Positions 1 to 10,619 of a stretch of 64,000 nt of DNA are shown here, one piece after another. The DNA is from Lumbricus terrestris (lineage: Eukaryota; Annelida; Clitellata; Crassiclitellata; Lumbricidae): NCBI GenBank assembly GCA_949752735.1, contig OX457053.1:1802084-1866083 (forward strand), in the 5' to 3' direction. Below the pieces are notes generated by a model. It did no database searches. It was not told the DNA's origin and was given only the letters and a program-made list of their open reading frames with translations. The number at the start of each line of letters is the position of its first letter. Within the stretch, counting starts at the first letter, position 1. The position numbers and the translations under genes were made by a program.

Positions 1-511
1 ATAATATCACTCGATGTCATGAAAGTCATCATGACGTCCAAAAAGGCCTACCACAAGAATTTCCTCTCCTATAAGGACCTTCATTCACACACTGGCCAAC
101 TCTAATGTTGTGGTTTATTTAAGTTCAGTTTATCTACCATTTAATGCTCAACGCGTTCTATCATACTTCGGCTAGCCCTGATCGCCGCTTTCTTCTTTGG
201 ACTTCTATGGAGGCGTCTTTGTGGTGCCATGAGCACATGCTCGCAAAGCCTTCAAACAGAATAGGCTTTCTCGAATATGGTATTTTAACATAGTCTCCCG
301 TTTGATCTGCGGTCCATGCCGCGTAACTTGTCTAACTTATTACAAACTACAATGAAGAATATCCTCGTTAACCGTGCTTAGATAGTGAGCGCCGCTGAAT
401 AGCTATCCTGATAGGGTATTGTGTAAATTCTACAGATAGATAGCCTAGCTGTTTTAATAGCTCGATGATCCTAAAAATAGTCAAGAATACCAATCAGTGA
501 CTCTGTTGCAG

Positions 512-1783
512 GAGTAGCTGTTCATATGACAACGATGAAACCAAAAACTACGATTACGTCCATGACTACTCGTAAGAATCCGGTGACTGGGCTCAACGTG
601 ACCATCGATAATAAACCAACTTCAGTCGAAGATCAAACCGGTAAGCGTTTTAAAATGGAACGCTATTATTATTAATAGTAAACAAATAGGAAGGCTGTGC
701 TTAATATTAATAATACAGAAGCCACATTCGTTTATTTAGCAAGTCCAACCAACTGCATCGTCAGTGGTTTGGGTGAGTAGACCTAGTGGTAATGTCAAAT
801 GAGTGATCCGTGAGAATTGAGAAGAAGGATTTTATTGGAACCCATAATGCATATACTAGGGTTTTATGCATGTTGAGCAACAGCAGAATTTTCGTTCCAA
901 CCCAATTTGAACCATCTGTATCGTAGGCCTATATCTTGTGAGGTTTTAATATTATTAGTATGTCTAACTAACCAGCGAATGCTCATTTTAAAAGACACGG
1001 TCTTTCTAAGTGTCCATAGATGTCTGGTTACGAGCAGTTAGTAACAGTCTCTTTTCTACTGTTGCTAGCCTACAGAAGGAACCGTGTAGTCTTTTTTACT
1101 TGATTTTCAATTCTGTTTTGTCAGTTGGGCGCACGATTGGTCTTGCTGTTGGCATAGGAGGAGGTGGTCTTATTCTAATCATCGTTTCAATAGTTGTCTT
1201 GATAATCATCATCAAAAGAAGAAAAGGGTGAATATCAGAATAACTGTCTATATCCTTTCTATGTAGCTTTAGACCTATAATTGTGTTATTGTAAATAGAC
1301 AACTGTTGATTTAAACAAATTGGCCTTAATGATTACGAAAATTTTTCTGACACATTGAGCAGCTACTAGCAAGGACTGTCTTAAAAGTCATTGCAGGTCT
1401 ACATGTAACTATTCCTTAGTCTTATCTCTGATACTCTTAATTATTGTCCATTCTTTTATAGAAGGCGCAATATTGGCATTGACTCTGGTTCCGAAGAGGA
1501 GAGCAGTGGCGGCGGAGACATTGGCAAGATCCAAAACGATGTTTATGCGGCAGTTGTCCCATCCGGAAAGTGCCAAGGAACAAATCCCGAGTCATTCAGC
1601 GAAATCATTTACACTGCTCCTGTATTCACGAGTGATCAGGCGAATTCTGCGCCAGATAAGTCCATCTACAAAGAGGTCAATCGTGTTAGGTCACCTGATA
1701 ATAGTATGGCCTCTACACTGCGAGGACAAACACGGTCTATATACCCACAGGGAGACAGTTATTTAAATGCAAATGCCTCGTAG
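512..1783 (+). CDS. C-terminal exons of a single-pass membrane receptor (host gene, partial)
   Basis: Four exons can be joined in one frame by GT/AG borders: 512-640, 740-772, 1125-1227 and 1462-1783 (stop TAG 1781-1783). The phases agree at every junction. The first exon encodes a Thr/Lys-rich, mucin-like stalk, and the second is an 11-codon mini-exon. The third encodes a strong hydrophobic segment (GLAVGIGGGG then a run of L/I/V) ending in a KRRKG stop-transfer signal. The fourth is an acidic cytoplasmic tail of about 107 residues with five tyrosines. SIYKEV (1661-1678) fits the ITIM consensus and the terminal YLN fits a Grb2-SH2 site. The extracellular domain and start lie outside the window, so the ligand is unknown. 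A related lectin-type ectodomain is possible given the C-type lectin gene at 55.7-63.7 kb, but this is a guess. I see no AATAAA soon after the stop. Confidence 0.7.
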
Positions 1784-2726
1784 GTTTCTGAGGCAACTGG
1801 TTAAATAGGCCAACCTCACAACAACTTCTTAACTATCCACGTGACGCTCAAATTTATCGCAAGCGTTGATCGCTTGAAAGTTAAGGATTGATAATAATTA
1901 TTATGAGCAGCCTACGTATAAATGACTGCTGCTGATTATTTGATGAACTAAGCCCAATCATCAGAGGAGATTAAATGAATTCATTATTTAATCAGATGGC
2001 TTGACTCGACGGATTTCATCGGTTCACTATCAGCAGCCATAATTATCCCTAATCATGCCGGCATATAAAACAACCTAAACGTACCATCTTTGTTTTTACT
2101 TTATAAGGTGAACTTATTTATTATTTGATGTTCATAAACGTTTTTTATAGCCTGGCTGACAACAGTAAATGCTCTAATGAAATGAAAAATTGGAGAAAAT
2201 AACTTTTTAACACCAAGTAACAGCTCTTTTGTCTGCTATGCCTCATAGACTTTAGTCACTTTCATCAGTCTGATGCAGGTTTCACGTGCAACTATCACAT
2301 ACAGACGGCTGTACACAGTGGGTTGGGCAAACATGGTCGTGACAGGTAAACTAACGGCAATTGACTGCGGTATGATTCACGCTGACAAGGCTGACACCTC
2401 TGTCTAGTCACTTTGGGTTGTGCTGCAGGATCACAGTGGCTCAGTACTGGTGAAAATGCTCAACTAAAGCACCACCTGAGTGGCGTGTCTCACAGGGGGA
2501 AGTTGTGTTGGGGAACTGATGACCTTAGCATGTGAATAACATAAGACATGCTACTAATGACTCGGTTGAATGCTAGATTACAACATATGCTAAGAACCAG
2601 TTACACAATTGACCAAAAGGCACAACTTACCAAACATATTGTCTAAAGAAACAATTTCTGCAATGGACTGTTGTTACTATGAAGAAACACTAAAAAGCTA
2701 AGAGTGTGGGGGAACGAAAAGTAACT
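1784..2726. other. Intergenic stretch with one short dispersed repeat
   Basis: I see no gene here. About 1956-2046 resembles 7520-7606 (shared blocks around AAATGAATTCA, ATTTAATC and GATGGCTT), so it is a copy of a short dispersed repeat. Confidence 0.5.
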
Positions 2727-2731
2727 CACGT

Positions 2732-3255
2732 TGTGACGGTAGCTAGGCTATTGGTCATCGTACGCCAATAGGCCACGCCCATCGCCACCCGTCCGAGTGC
2801 GAACTGGACAGTGGACACGAACACTACGCATTCGATACCTGGACACTGAACGTGCAGTCATGATGAACTTACTATCTTACGCTTATCTTGTGCCGTAGTT
2901 TATATAGCTTGTGTATTTAGTAAACGTAGTGTAATACATTACACACCAGTTACACTTCCTTTACATAGCTTGTGTATTTAGTAAACGTAGTGTATTACAA
3001 TACGCGTCAGTTACACTTCCTTTACATGGTAGCTAGGCTATTGGTCATCGTACGCCAATAGGCCACGCCCATCGCCACCCGTCCGAGTGCGAACTGGACA
3101 GTGGACACGAACACTACGCATTCGATACCTGAACACTGAACGTGCAGTCATGATGAACTTACTATCTTACGCTTATCTTGTGCCGTAGTTTATATAGCTT
3201 GTGTATTTAGTAAACGTAGTGTAATACAATACGCGTCAGTTACACTTCCTTTACA
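2732..3255 (+). repeat. 5' LTR, enlarged by an internal tandem duplication
   Basis: A full LTR copy (2732-2965) is followed by a repeated LTR tail (2966-3026) and a second nearly full copy (3027-3255) lacking the first bases of TGTGAC. The 3' LTR is a single 235-bp copy, so the 5' LTR is about 290 bp longer. Differences from the 3' LTR are few. Confidence 0.85.
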
Positions 3256-3275
3256 TGGTGTCAGAGACTGAATCC
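3256..3275 (+). promoter_or_regulatory. Primer binding site of the LTR element
   Basis: TGGTGTCAGAGACTGAATCC begins at the base after the 5' LTR, as expected for a tRNA primer site (TGG pairs with tRNA 3' CCA). Confidence 0.6.
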
Positions 3276-3728
3276 ACGCTCTAGAATGATCGGACAAGCT
3301 AAAAGCGAAGTTTAAAATTCTGTTTCGAAGAGAACAAGCAACCGAATGGCCATCTCAGTTCGGCGCAGTTTTAGTGGATGGACATCCCAACTGCCGAATG
3401 AGGAGACTGCGGCCAGCAGCCAAGCCAGTCGCTGTAAGTGCTGTGGCCAGTCAACGATCTACAGGATAACCAGCTCAGTCGACGCCAAGAGATACGCCCA
3501 GCAGCGGTATTGTACTCTTCGTGTTGTCGACCGACCGGTACGGGAAATCAACGCTCTCTATCTTAGCCAGCAGCGGACACTCCGTTCACGATCAGGATTT
3601 TCGCAGCAGATCGAGACCTGGATTCTAGGAATCCCAGAAAATTAACGTTGAGGTAGGCCCTATGTGCATGTAGGTGCCATTGAGATTATTTATAGCCAGG
3701 GACGGCTGAATTTATTGAGATTAATATT

Positions 3729-4224
3729 GTATCCAGCGGACGGCTGAAGATAGATTATTTGTATCCAGCGGAAGGCTGATGATAGATTATTTGTATCCAG
3801 TGGAAGGCTGATGATAGATTATTTGTATCCAGCGGAAGGCTGATGATAGATTATTTGTATCCAGCGGAAGGCTGAAGATAGATTATTTGTATCCAGCGGA
3901 AGGCTGATGATAGATTATTTGTATCCAGCGGAAGGCTGATGATAGATTATTTGTATCCAGCGGAAGGCTGAAGATAGATTATTTGTATCCAGCGGAAGGC
4001 TGAAGATAGATTATTTGTATCCAGCGGAAGGCTGAAGATAGATTATTTGTATCCAGCGGAAGGCTGAAGATAGATTATTTGTATCCAGCGGAAGGCTGAT
4101 GATAGATTATTTGTATCCAGCGGAAGGCTGAAGGTAGATTATTTGTATCCAGCGGAAGGCTGATGATAGATTATTTGTATCCAGCGGAAGGCTGAAGGTA
4201 GATTATTTGTATCCAGCGGAAGGC
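3729..4224 (+). repeat. 32-bp minisatellite inside the LTR element
   Basis: There are fifteen complete 32-bp units and a broken sixteenth. Each begins GTATCCAGCGGAAGGCTGA and ends GATAGATTATTT. Units alternate between GATGATAG and GAAGATAG forms. Degenerate units precede it from about 3690. It has no spacers, so it is not CRISPR-like. Confidence 0.95.
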
Positions 4225-5635
4225 CTATGGTCTAGGCCAGTAAAGTCACTGTAAGCCAGTAGCAGGTTGTATAGTCAGAAGCCAGTAAAATTGCTGTAAT
4301 GAAGTGGACTGCTTGTTGACGAGTACGCTAGAGATTGCTGTTACCCAGCTACGGAATGCTACGGACGTCCATCTTGCCAACAAGGAAATCTGTCTTCTCG
4401 TCCAACTACCATCCAAGCGGAGTCCTTTAAAGGTGCCCGCTTGGCAGCAGCCGGCCCTCAGCACAGACAGGGCCTGTGACCTGGTTTCAATCAACGACCA
4501 GACTCCCCCTCCTGCCAATCCCTCTCGAGTCCACCTCGACATAAAGACAGAGACACCTGATAACCGGCAGCCATCAGATGCACGATTCTGAGAAAGCCAT
4601 TAACTGCGACTGACCACCCTCATCTCCTCCCCACCACCGTCGCGCCGACACCTATGCATCGCTACCCCTGGCCTGCCGATACCCAAGAGATAAAGTCATC
4701 GGTCTACAAAGAACGCTCTGTTCGGAGATTCTGTAACGGGCGAAGTTCACTGGGTTCACCGACCAGCGCATGAGAAAGTCATTAACTCCACGAAGGATGC
4801 GACTGTCCCTCGCCCCTTACCCCACCACCGTCGGGCCGACCCCATGCAGCGCTACGCTTGGCTAGCCGAGGCCATGAACTCCTATATTCATCCAGACATC
4901 CTTGCCGAGGCCCAGGAGATAAAGTTATCTGGTTTCACAAGACGCTGACCAGACCGTTGAGCCATTGAGTCGACAGCTGCACCCATTGAAGTCGACAACC
5001 GAAACATCCTCCTCCGCCGTCACTCGTGAACACCTCCAGCAGCTGCGAAGACCGTTGAGCCCGGTCAGCCAAAACCACCAACGTGACCAACCGAAATCAC
5101 CCCAAACCACCACTCGTAAACTCATCACCGACCGACCTTTGGGTCCCACCTGGCATCAATTTCCTTCTTCGCTCCGATCGTCGTCTCTACAAAGGCACCC
5201 TCCTCCAACTACAAACGAAGGCGCCCTACTCTACCACCCCGCTCGTAAAAACTGGCGCCCGAAGAGTCGATGCCCGACAGTCATTAGTCCTATATCTGTT
5301 CATCATCTGTTCATCTGTTCATCTGTGATCACACTCCTATGGCGAAAAGCAAAGAAGCCCATTCGAGAGAGTTTCACAAGAGACTTTCACTACAGACTTC
5401 ATCGGATTTTGTAGATTAAATAAATACATATAGTAGGCCTAGGTTTCAGTGACGTTTAAAAAAAGGGAAGATATGAGGATAGGATTAGGCTAGTGGGTGG
5501 GGTGACATTACATAAGTGACTGGGAATAGTGACAGTATAGATATTTCTGATTATGACATAATTTATAACATATAGACATACAGATTGGGATTAACAAAAT
5601 AGATATAAAATGGACTCTTCGTAAAGAAAGGGAGA

Positions 5636-5870
5636 TGTGACGGTAGCTAGGCTATTGGTCATCGTACGCCAATAGGCCACGCCCATCGCCACCCGTCCGA
5701 GTGCGAACTGGACAGTGGACACGAACACTACGCATTCGTTACCTGGACATTGATACGTGCAGTCATGATGAACTTACTATCCTATGCTTATCTTGTGCCT
5801 TAGTTTATATAGCTTGTGTATTTAGTAAACGTAGTGTAATACAATACGCGTCAGTTACACTTCCTTTACA
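5636..5870 (+). repeat. 3' LTR
   Basis: This 235-bp copy runs TGTGACGG...CTTTACA. It is preceded by the polypurine tract 5622-5635 and followed by the CACGT target duplication. Confidence 0.88.
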
Positions 5871-6141
5871 CACGTAACAGTTGAAAAGTATTTGGACAAA
5901 AACTGAAATCACTTGCCAAGTGTCCCAAATGCCCAGACTGCTAATCTGCCTTTGTGAAAGTCGTGCATTTTGCTGTGCAAATTGATGTTACAAAACAAAG
6001 ATGTTAAGAGACTGATGGGGCGCAAACGGACTATCATGACATTGTAGGTATCACAATTCCACTTATTCCCAATATTTTCTTCCTAATGCTATATAGTAAT
6101 GAGACAAATTCCTAAAATTGATTGAAAGCATATTTAATAGT

Positions 6142-6360
6142 TCAAAAATTATAACAATAATCATATGCCTGAGGTTCAAAAAGACCCCACCCGGTATGAG
6201 TATATGAACAGACGTTTTCTGCAGCATCTTTATGCAATGCGATGATCGAGGATCTCCTACGACTATAATTTATGGAACTATTTGAATTTTCCTGAGAGAT
6301 GCAGCTGAATAAAAGGGTTCTAAGGAGCATCTTCATAAGGTCGGGGAGCAGATGAATCAT
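6142..6360. repeat. Dispersed repeat, copy related to 7660-7750
   Basis: The block with ATGCAAT, a diverged middle, GGAACT, AATTTTC and TGAGAGATGCA recurs at about 7670-7745, so both are copies of one short family. Confidence 0.45.
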
Positions 6361-6366
6361 TGCGAT

Positions 6367-6834
6367 GGCTTAGAGCACAGACGTCGTATCTGCAATTTTT
6401 TCAGAAAATCACTTTTTGACGCTATTCGATGCGTAAAATTATTCTTCACAGCCTCACAAAGGTTGTATGTACATATGACGAATAGGCACTAAGATATCGT
6501 TCATATCGTTTAGAATCTGAATGTCGTATCTGCATTTTTAAGGTCACAAACGTCGTATCTGCAACAGATACGACATTTTGTGCAGTAATTTATGCCACAC
6601 ATACGACATAATCTAGTGCACAGATGTCGTATCTGGCCATTAATTACATTGAAAAAGTCTTTTCGTTATGCTGCTGCATAAAAGACACTGACAATGTCAC
6701 TTGCTGAATCAAAAATAATAAACATTTTGGCTATCTCACTTTTTATGAGAAAGGAACGTGTATCTTGAAAAAAAGTTTTTTCTACTTCCTGAAAAGTTTT
6801 GTTTTTTGCACATACGACGTCTGTGCTCCAAGCC
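6367..6834. mobile_element. MITE with GTCGTATCTG subterminal motifs
   Basis: The ends are inverted repeats: GGCTTAGAGCACAGACGTCG on the left, with its near-perfect complement on the right (CGACGTCTGTGCTCCAAGCC). The motif GTCGTATCTG or its complement recurs along the 468 bp (for example near 6385, 6523, 6550, 6570 and 6627). No coding potential is seen. I could not fix a target duplication. Confidence 0.75.
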
Positions 6835-6859
6835 CTCGATTGATTTATAATCAGCGAAT

Positions 6860-7255
6860 AAAAGTTGCTTAAGATTTACAGGCAAAATAGGCAAAACTGA
6901 CATTCAATCATTCGAGAATTTTTCTATACCGCCTCTTCAAGGGGACTAATCAGAAGCGCTCCCAACTTTAGCATGGCAAAGTACAGTTTTGAGTAGAAAT
7001 TAAAAACTGTTTCAGTATGAGACCCAGGAATCTGACGTAGCTCCTGTGGGTGTCCATTCCAGACCACTGGGTCTACCACGAAAAGCCTGCATTTTGTATA
7101 GTTGCAGTTGTGCAAATCTAACCAAGAGCACCTTATTCTTTGCTGAACGGAGGGCGGTGGCCTTGGATGCTCGTTGAGCAACAGAGTTCTCACATGTAGT
7201 CTGGGGTAATACCAAGCTGACATTGCGGAACCAGAGCTATACTCAATGCGCTGCC
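6860..7255. repeat. Dispersed repeat family A, copy 1 (second copy about 29085-29525)
   Basis: The segment from AAGATTTACAGGCAAA to GACATTGC.GAACCAGAGC aligns along its length with 29090-29455. It contains the TATA.CGCCTCTTC...AGCGCTCCC block also found at 51370 and 60391. Short frames inside are not genes. Confidence 0.7.
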
Positions 7256-7335
7256 TGAATACGTCACGCCTACGCATATTGCCATCATTTTCTTACGTAA
7301 CCGATAGTCCTAATAAAGACACGGGACAAGTGAAA
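7256..7335 (+). repeat. 80-bp perfect inverted repeat, left arm
   Basis: By eye it is identical to the reverse complement of 7760-7839 over all 80 bp. The 424-bp loop (7336-7759) has no gene. Confidence 0.9.
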
Positions 7336-7759
7336 GCCGGTACAATGTCTCCAACATTAGGCCTATAGCTGGAGACATTACCAAATTTATAAATTTGACC
7401 AATTTGAGATGACGTCTTTTCCAAAGCATCCCAATTGTAGACCTAACGTTAAATTGGTTGATAGTCAAGGATTACTATAGCAGTATACATGAAATGCCGG
7501 ATGCTAACAAACTAATTATGATGATCAGAAGAAGTTCAAATGAATTCAACATTTAATCGGATGGCTTCAATTGACGCATCTTAATGATTCACTAACGACA
7601 GCAATAATAAAAATTAATAATAATAATTAATCATTAGCAAATACTAATAATGAAAAAAAATCAGTTGTTTAATGCAATACGACGATTCGAGCAGCTCTTG
7701 CTCAAGCTTACGGAACTGTTGTAATTTTCATGAGAGATGCAAATGAATGAACGTTTCAA

Positions 7760-7839
7760 TTTCACTTGTCCCGTGTCTTTATTAGGACTATCGGTTACGT
7801 AAGAAAATGATGGCAATATGCGTAGGCGTGACGTATTCA
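7760..7839 (-). repeat. 80-bp perfect inverted repeat, right arm
   Basis: This is the reverse complement of 7256-7335 with no mismatch seen, which suggests a recent inverted duplication or the terminal repeats of a short foldback element. Confidence 0.9.
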
Positions 7840-8188
7840 TAGGCCTACGCGTGTACACTGAACGTAGGCCCTATCAATATAATAAAATGTACAGTATTCA
7901 TGTATTTGATATGAAACCTTTTAAGTGCTTAGAAAAAATACTCAAACAAACGTTTGAGTGTTCGTTGTAAGGACGAACTGTCAACAGTTTAATATCGTGT
8001 AATTAGGTGTGAACGAAAATGTGAAAGACTTAACGAAATTTTGCGAACGTGTTTGTTAATGGACAAATCCATGGTTTCTGAATCAGGCCTAATAGGCTAT
8101 AGTGGCACAGTCTACGTTCATGCACTTAAAATAATTTCGTTTATTCGATAATCCGTTTGACAGACCGCAACCGGTTCCAGTGTTGGCC

Positions 8189-9656
8189 AGTGTTTAATGT
8201 AGCCCCCCCTCCGCTGGGGGGGGAGGAATTGAGGTTTCTGGGGGGGGGAGATAATTGAGCGTCCGAAGGACGTTCGTGAGGTGCGTAGCGCACTGAAAGG
8301 GGGCTAATGGGGAGGGGGCAAACCCCCCTCCCCTTTAGAAATTTTTTGAATGTCCACATTGGAATGGCAGTATTTTAAAGTGTCATCTTAACAAAAATTA
8401 ATAGCTGTACTTTTTTAGTGATCCATAAGAAAGTTTTTGAATTTCCAAATTGCAATGGCAGCATTTTAGGTGTCATTTTAACAAAATAGCTCTACTTTTT
8501 CAGTGACACATTAAAAATGTTTTGAATTTCCACATTGCAATGGCAGCATTTTAAGGTGTTATCTTAACAAAATACCTGTACTTTTTTCAGTGATCCATTA
8601 GAAACTTTTTTAAATTCCACATTGCAATGGCAGCATTTTAAGGTGTCATCTTAACACAATAGCTGTACTTTTTCAGTGACTCATTAGAAACTTCTTGAAT
8701 TTCCACATTGCAATGGTACCCTTTGAAGATGCCATTTTAACAAAATAACTCCATTATTTCAGTACTGATAAAAAAGTGTTTTAGGATTTCAATATATATT
8801 TATTATATAATTACAATAAAAAATCTTTATGTATCGTGTTCAGCAGCTCAGTTGCTGGGTTATTCTAATGAATTACTGTTTACATTAGTAAATAAGCTGA
8901 CTTTTCAGCACTGTAATCAGAAACCGTCAGCTTATCCCAGTTTCTCCATATGGCCCTGCGTTGCTGACCAGTACACACTTTTCGAAATCATATTTAATAG
9001 TACACAAATTTACCAAGAGCTAATAAACTACCGGTACCAAAATCAAGAAGCCACTAGTCTTGTAGTAATGATGTTGTTTTACTTGGTGTTCAGACCAAAA
9101 CATTTTGAAATTTGACAGTTTAAAATGTGAAGGATAGCGCTTGATAGCCATTCAGTTGTACAAAAATAGTATTTGTACAAATATTAACAGTAAATTATAC
9201 TCATTTTGCTGGATTTTGTCATATAATATAACAGTAAATAATTACTACAACCATGTAGCAGTAAACAATATTACGGTTATATTATTATAACAGTTCATGT
9301 AATGCAATGATGTAAACACTAAACAGCAACTAAATCTATTACCATTTTGAAAAATGTTTCTGGAGGAGATGTGATCTCTGTTTTTAGTTAGAAAAAATTG
9401 TGTTTATTGTTTATCTAAATATATACAGTAAGTTATATTCATTGCAACATGATAGTATCGTATATTATAGTAGTAAATTATGTCATTATAATCATATAAT
9501 AGTAAATAATATAACGGTATATTATAACACTTCAAGTAAAACAATGATGAAAAAGTTACTAAAAACCAATAACATTTTGTGAAATTTTTCTGGGGGGGAT
9601 GTCAATCCTGGGGGGGGGGGGAAAGTTCCCCCCCAGAGACGTCTAGATTAAACACT
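8189..9656. mobile_element. Non-autonomous DNA transposon with AGTGTTTAAT ends
   Basis: The inverted ends are AGTGTTTAAT and ATTAAACACT. AGTGTTGGCC flanks both sides (8179-8188 and 9658-9667), which looks like a target duplication of about 10 bp. C- and G-rich subterminal runs occur at both ends. The interior holds a fivefold 86-bp tandem repeat and two AT-rich segments of about 200 bp that resemble each other (9160-9375 and 9395-9600). There is no transposase. The long duplication would suit a Mutator-like element, but I cannot assign the family. Confidence 0.65.
8338..8770. repeat. Five tandem copies of an about 86-bp unit
   Basis: Units begin near 8338, 8428, 8513, 8600 and 8686. Each contains TTGAATTTCCACATTGCAAT, GGCAGCATTTTA, ATCTTAACAAAATA and TTTTTCAGTGA. 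The last unit is the most diverged. Confidence 0.9.
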
Positions 9657-9839
9657 GAGTGTTGGCCTATAGTTATAATAGTTATGCAGCACGAACAAGT
9701 TATGAGATTGAAACAATTCACAAAACGCAAACCACAGAACACAGAAATCTCAAATTTGCAGCCATGCCAGGCGAAGAGCTTTATATGCATAAAAGCCACC
9801 TAGGGAATGAATGAAGAACTAAACTCAGAGGCCTTATAA

Positions 9840-9925
9840 TACGGGATTCGGGATTCAAACCGCGGCCTACTGTTAGCACTTCAAGCCAGAGTGTTAACCA
9901 TTATGCCAACCCTTCCCACAGTCCA
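9840..9925 (-). repeat. tRNA-derived SINE head fragment
   Basis: On the - strand, GGTTGGCATAATGGTTAAC resembles an A box and GCGGTTTGAATCCC a B box, at tRNA-like spacing. No CCA end or clear cloverleaf is visible, so it is a SINE remnant rather than a tRNA gene. Confidence 0.5.
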
Positions 9926-10073
9926 CTGGAGTAATTTCTTTCTTGGCCAGAACATTTACTCTGGGAAAATGCTTTGCCAATGGTATTATGCGCCTCTTTC
10001 GGAATAATTGAGGTTCTAAAAAAGGTTTTGGATTTAATTCGGATGGTTATCATGTCAAAATCCAAAACCACTT

Positions 10074-10450
10074 AGTAGTAGAGAAGTGGATAAACGGGCT
10101 CATTTAACCCAAACCATGGTTAAACTTTCCAATTCAACCCAAACCATGGTTAAACTTTTTGCCAATCATCCCAAACCATGGTTAAACTTTCCAAATCAAC
10201 CCAAACCATGGTTAAACTTTTACCAACCACCCCAAACCATGGTTAAAAAAAATCATCGAAACTTTGGGAATTTCCCATTCTTGTGATCCGGCGTGCACGA
10301 AACCCAAACCATGGTTCAATTTTTACATTCAACCCAAACCATGGTTCAACTTTTACCAACTTTTGCCAACCACCCCAAACCATGGTTCAACTTTTACCAA
10401 TCATCCCAAACCATGGTTCAACTTTTGCCAGCATCACAAATTTATTTTTT
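10074..10450 (+). repeat. Left terminal inverted repeat of the Polinton
   Basis: It pairs with 27119-27507. It holds nine iterons of the form CCCAAACCATGGTT followed by AAACTT (outer five) or CAACTT (inner four). The two groups are separated by a unique spacer (about 10245-10300) containing the palindrome GGGAATTTCCC. The core AACCATGGTT is itself palindromic. Short open frames here arise from the repeat and are not genes. Confidence 0.95.
10266..10276. promoter_or_regulatory. kappaB-like palindrome in the left TIR
   Basis: GGGAATTTCCC matches the NF-kappaB/Rel consensus and is repeated in the right TIR at 27304-27314. Function is not shown. Confidence 0.35.
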
Positions 10451-10619
10451 TTCCTATGTATATAAAATGACTAAAAATATTTTTTTTGAAACATCGTGAC
10501 GAAACCCAAACCATGGTTCAACTTTTACCATTGACCCAAACCATGGTTAAACTTTTACCAACACACAAATTTATTTTTTTTCCTACGTATATAAAATGAG
10601 CGAAAATATTTTCTTGAAA
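10435..10619 (+). repeat. Left-end duplication including the polymerase promoter and start
   Basis: The block CACAAATTTATTTTTTTTCC through TATATAAAATGA to AAAATATTTT occurs twice, near 10435-10489 and 10565-10619, with two more CCATGG iterons between. The first copy has an ATG at 10467 followed by only ten codons. The second leads into the polymerase gene. Confidence 0.85.
10588..10598 (+). promoter_or_regulatory. TATA-like element abutting the polymerase start codon
   Basis: TATATAAA runs directly into ATG (10596). Similar A/T-rich TATAAAATG or TAAAATG starts occur at most Polinton genes on both strands. Confidence 0.5.

Larger units (their letters stand above)
2732..5870 (+). mobile_element. 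Non-autonomous LTR retrotransposon with 5-bp target duplication
   Basis: The element starts with TGTGACGG and ends with CTTTACA. It is flanked by the direct repeat CACGT (2727-2731 and 5871-5875). A primer-binding-site-like TGGTGTCAGAGACTGAATCC directly follows the 5' LTR, and a purine tract (AAAGAAAGGGAGA) directly precedes the 3' LTR. Between them are about 2.4 kb with no recognisable gag or pol: a 32-bp minisatellite, then a proline/threonine-rich stretch with short frames and an imperfect internal duplication (about 4600-4735 against 4790-4950, both with CCCACCACCGTCG). It would need another element's proteins to move (LARD/TRIM-like). The first nine bases of the binding site could pair with the 3' end of a typical animal tRNA-Leu; this is inference. 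Confidence 0.85.

Noticed and set aside
3729..4224. Regular 32-bp repeats resembling a CRISPR array
   Set aside because: Units follow each other without spacers, inside a eukaryotic LTR element; it is a minisatellite.
4965..5414. 149-codon frame in the LTR element as a gag gene
   Set aside because: No Cys-His knuckle or capsid motif, Pro/Thr/Ser-rich low-complexity composition and an alternative overlapping frame; not supported.
6924..7277. 117-codon - strand frame as a gene
   Set aside because: It lies in dispersed repeat family A, and the second copy (29.1-29.5 kb) does not keep the frame.
10086..10499. Short overlapping frames in the left TIR (and mirror frames 26970-27403)
   Set aside because: They translate the CCCAAACCATGG iterons in several frames; there is no conserved protein.
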